Translations under genes and position numbers: made by a program
Assembly: GCA_002449135.1 (NCBI GenBank)
Contig: DKCH01000010.1
Coordinates: 1-6,445, forward strand
Direction: 5' to 3'
Length of the DNA stretch: 6,445 bases
Origin: Caryophanales bacterium UBA6879
GTDB taxonomy: Bacteria > Bacillota_I > Bacilli_A > RFN20 > CAG-288
The notes under the pieces: model-generated
What the model saw: the letters and a program-made list of their open reading frames with translations, nothing else
Databases searched by the model: none
What the model was told of the DNA's origin: nothing
Part shown: positions 6,134-6,445 of the stretch, piece after piece
Position numbering within the stretch: the stretch's first letter is position 1
Layout of the letters: every line of letters starts with the position of its first letter

Positions 6134-6445
6134 TTATTCCCTTTCATTAATTGCATTAGAAACATCTCTTCTTACTTCATCAAGTCCTAACTTTTTACTA
6201 GAGGAAGTTAAATAAATAAAGGCTTTAGGAAACATTTTTTTATTATTTTCCAAAAGTTCTCTTTTTTCTTGAGTATTTAATTTATCCACTTTAGTAAAAA
6301 CTAAACTTACTTTAAGATTGTGCTTATTTAATAAATTAATGATTTCTAAATCATCCTCACTAACTTTCCTACGTGAGTCTAATAAAAGATAAACTCTTTT
6401 AATTATTTTTGGACCTAATGAAAGATAATCAAGCATCATCTCTTC
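6134..6445 (-). CDS. engB: Ribosome-assembly GTPase EngB (YihA/YsxC), C-terminal part, cut by the window edge
   Basis: This is the last 103 residues of a TRAFAC-class GTPase; the reading frame is open through the window end at 6445, so the start, P-loop (G1), G2 and G3 lie outside. The visible part has the EngB pattern. A hydrophobic strand with LLLDSR is followed by an acidic stretch (SEDDLEIINLL), the G4 guanine-specificity motif TKVD (visible residues 51-54) continuing as KL, and a G5-like TSSSKKLGLDEV segment that leads into the final helix. Known role of the family: a cytoplasmic GTPase needed for late assembly of the large (50S) ribosomal subunit. It ends in TAA at 6136-6134, 1 nt before the pepC start, so the two genes are probably co-transcribed and translationally linked. 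Der (EngA) and Era share G4, but the short tail after G5 fits EngB better. Confidence 0.92.
   Translation of the reverse strand, partial: EEMMLDYLSLGPKIIKRVYLLLDSRRKVSEDDLEIINLLNKHNLKVSLVFTKVDKLNTQEKRELLENNKKMFPKAFIYLTSSSKKLGLDEVRRDVSNAINERE
6139..6144 (-). promoter_or_regulatory. Shine-Dalgarno site of pepC inside the engB 3' end
   Basis: AAAGGG lies 6 nt before ATG 6132, within the last codons of engB. The engB stop and pepC start are arranged as TAA-T-ATG, so ribosomes finishing engB can restart on pepC. This site decides the pepC start over the upstream in-frame ATG at 6165. Confidence 0.75.

Noticed and set aside
32..6445. CRISPR array, insertion sequence, tRNA or rRNA.
   Set aside because: No spaced direct repeats, transposase, terminal inverted repeats or RNA-gene signatures were seen on either strand.

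Overview
The window is an AT-rich stretch (about 30% G+C judged by eye) from a low-G+C Gram-positive bacterium. All genes lie on the minus strand, so the direction of expression is from position 6445 down to position 1. The proteins (EngB, PepC, ValS, RadC) and the T-box leader point to Bacilli or a relative such as an Acholeplasma-like or RF39-type lineage. All six genes end in TAA. Conserved tryptophans are TGG (for example the WW of the ValS WWGHQ motif), and no conserved gene is broken by TGA. This argues against the Mycoplasma/Spiroplasma code in which TGA means Trp.

Layout in order of expression: the C-terminal half of the ribosome-assembly GTPase EngB (6445-6134); PepC aminopeptidase (6132-4783), 1 nt after engB and translationally linked to it; a promoter that starts directly at the pepC stop codon; a compact T-box riboswitch with a GUC (valine) specifier and a perfect palindromic terminator (4747-4571); valyl-tRNA synthetase (4546-1958); a terminator-like hairpin that pairs with the next gene's Shine-Dalgarno (1948-1902); a 61-residue peptide gene with a double-glycine leader and one hydrophobic segment (1901-1716); RadC (1714-1037), again 1 nt downstream; and a Sel1-repeat protein (991-32). 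No stretch over 300 nt lacks a gene.

The order engB - valS - radC is the same as in Bacillus subtilis, where the heme genes, folC and maf lie between them. The window therefore looks like a reduced version of that block with pepC and a small peptide gene added. EngB and ValS serve ribosome assembly and translation, PepC recycles amino acids from peptides, and the T-box sets valS expression by sensing uncharged tRNA-Val.

The most interesting part is the peptide gene between valS and radC. It looks like a small peptide made for C39-type (double-glycine) export. Its ribosome-binding site is buried in a hairpin that also resembles the valS terminator, and it is coupled to radC. I could not assign a known family to it from sequence alone.
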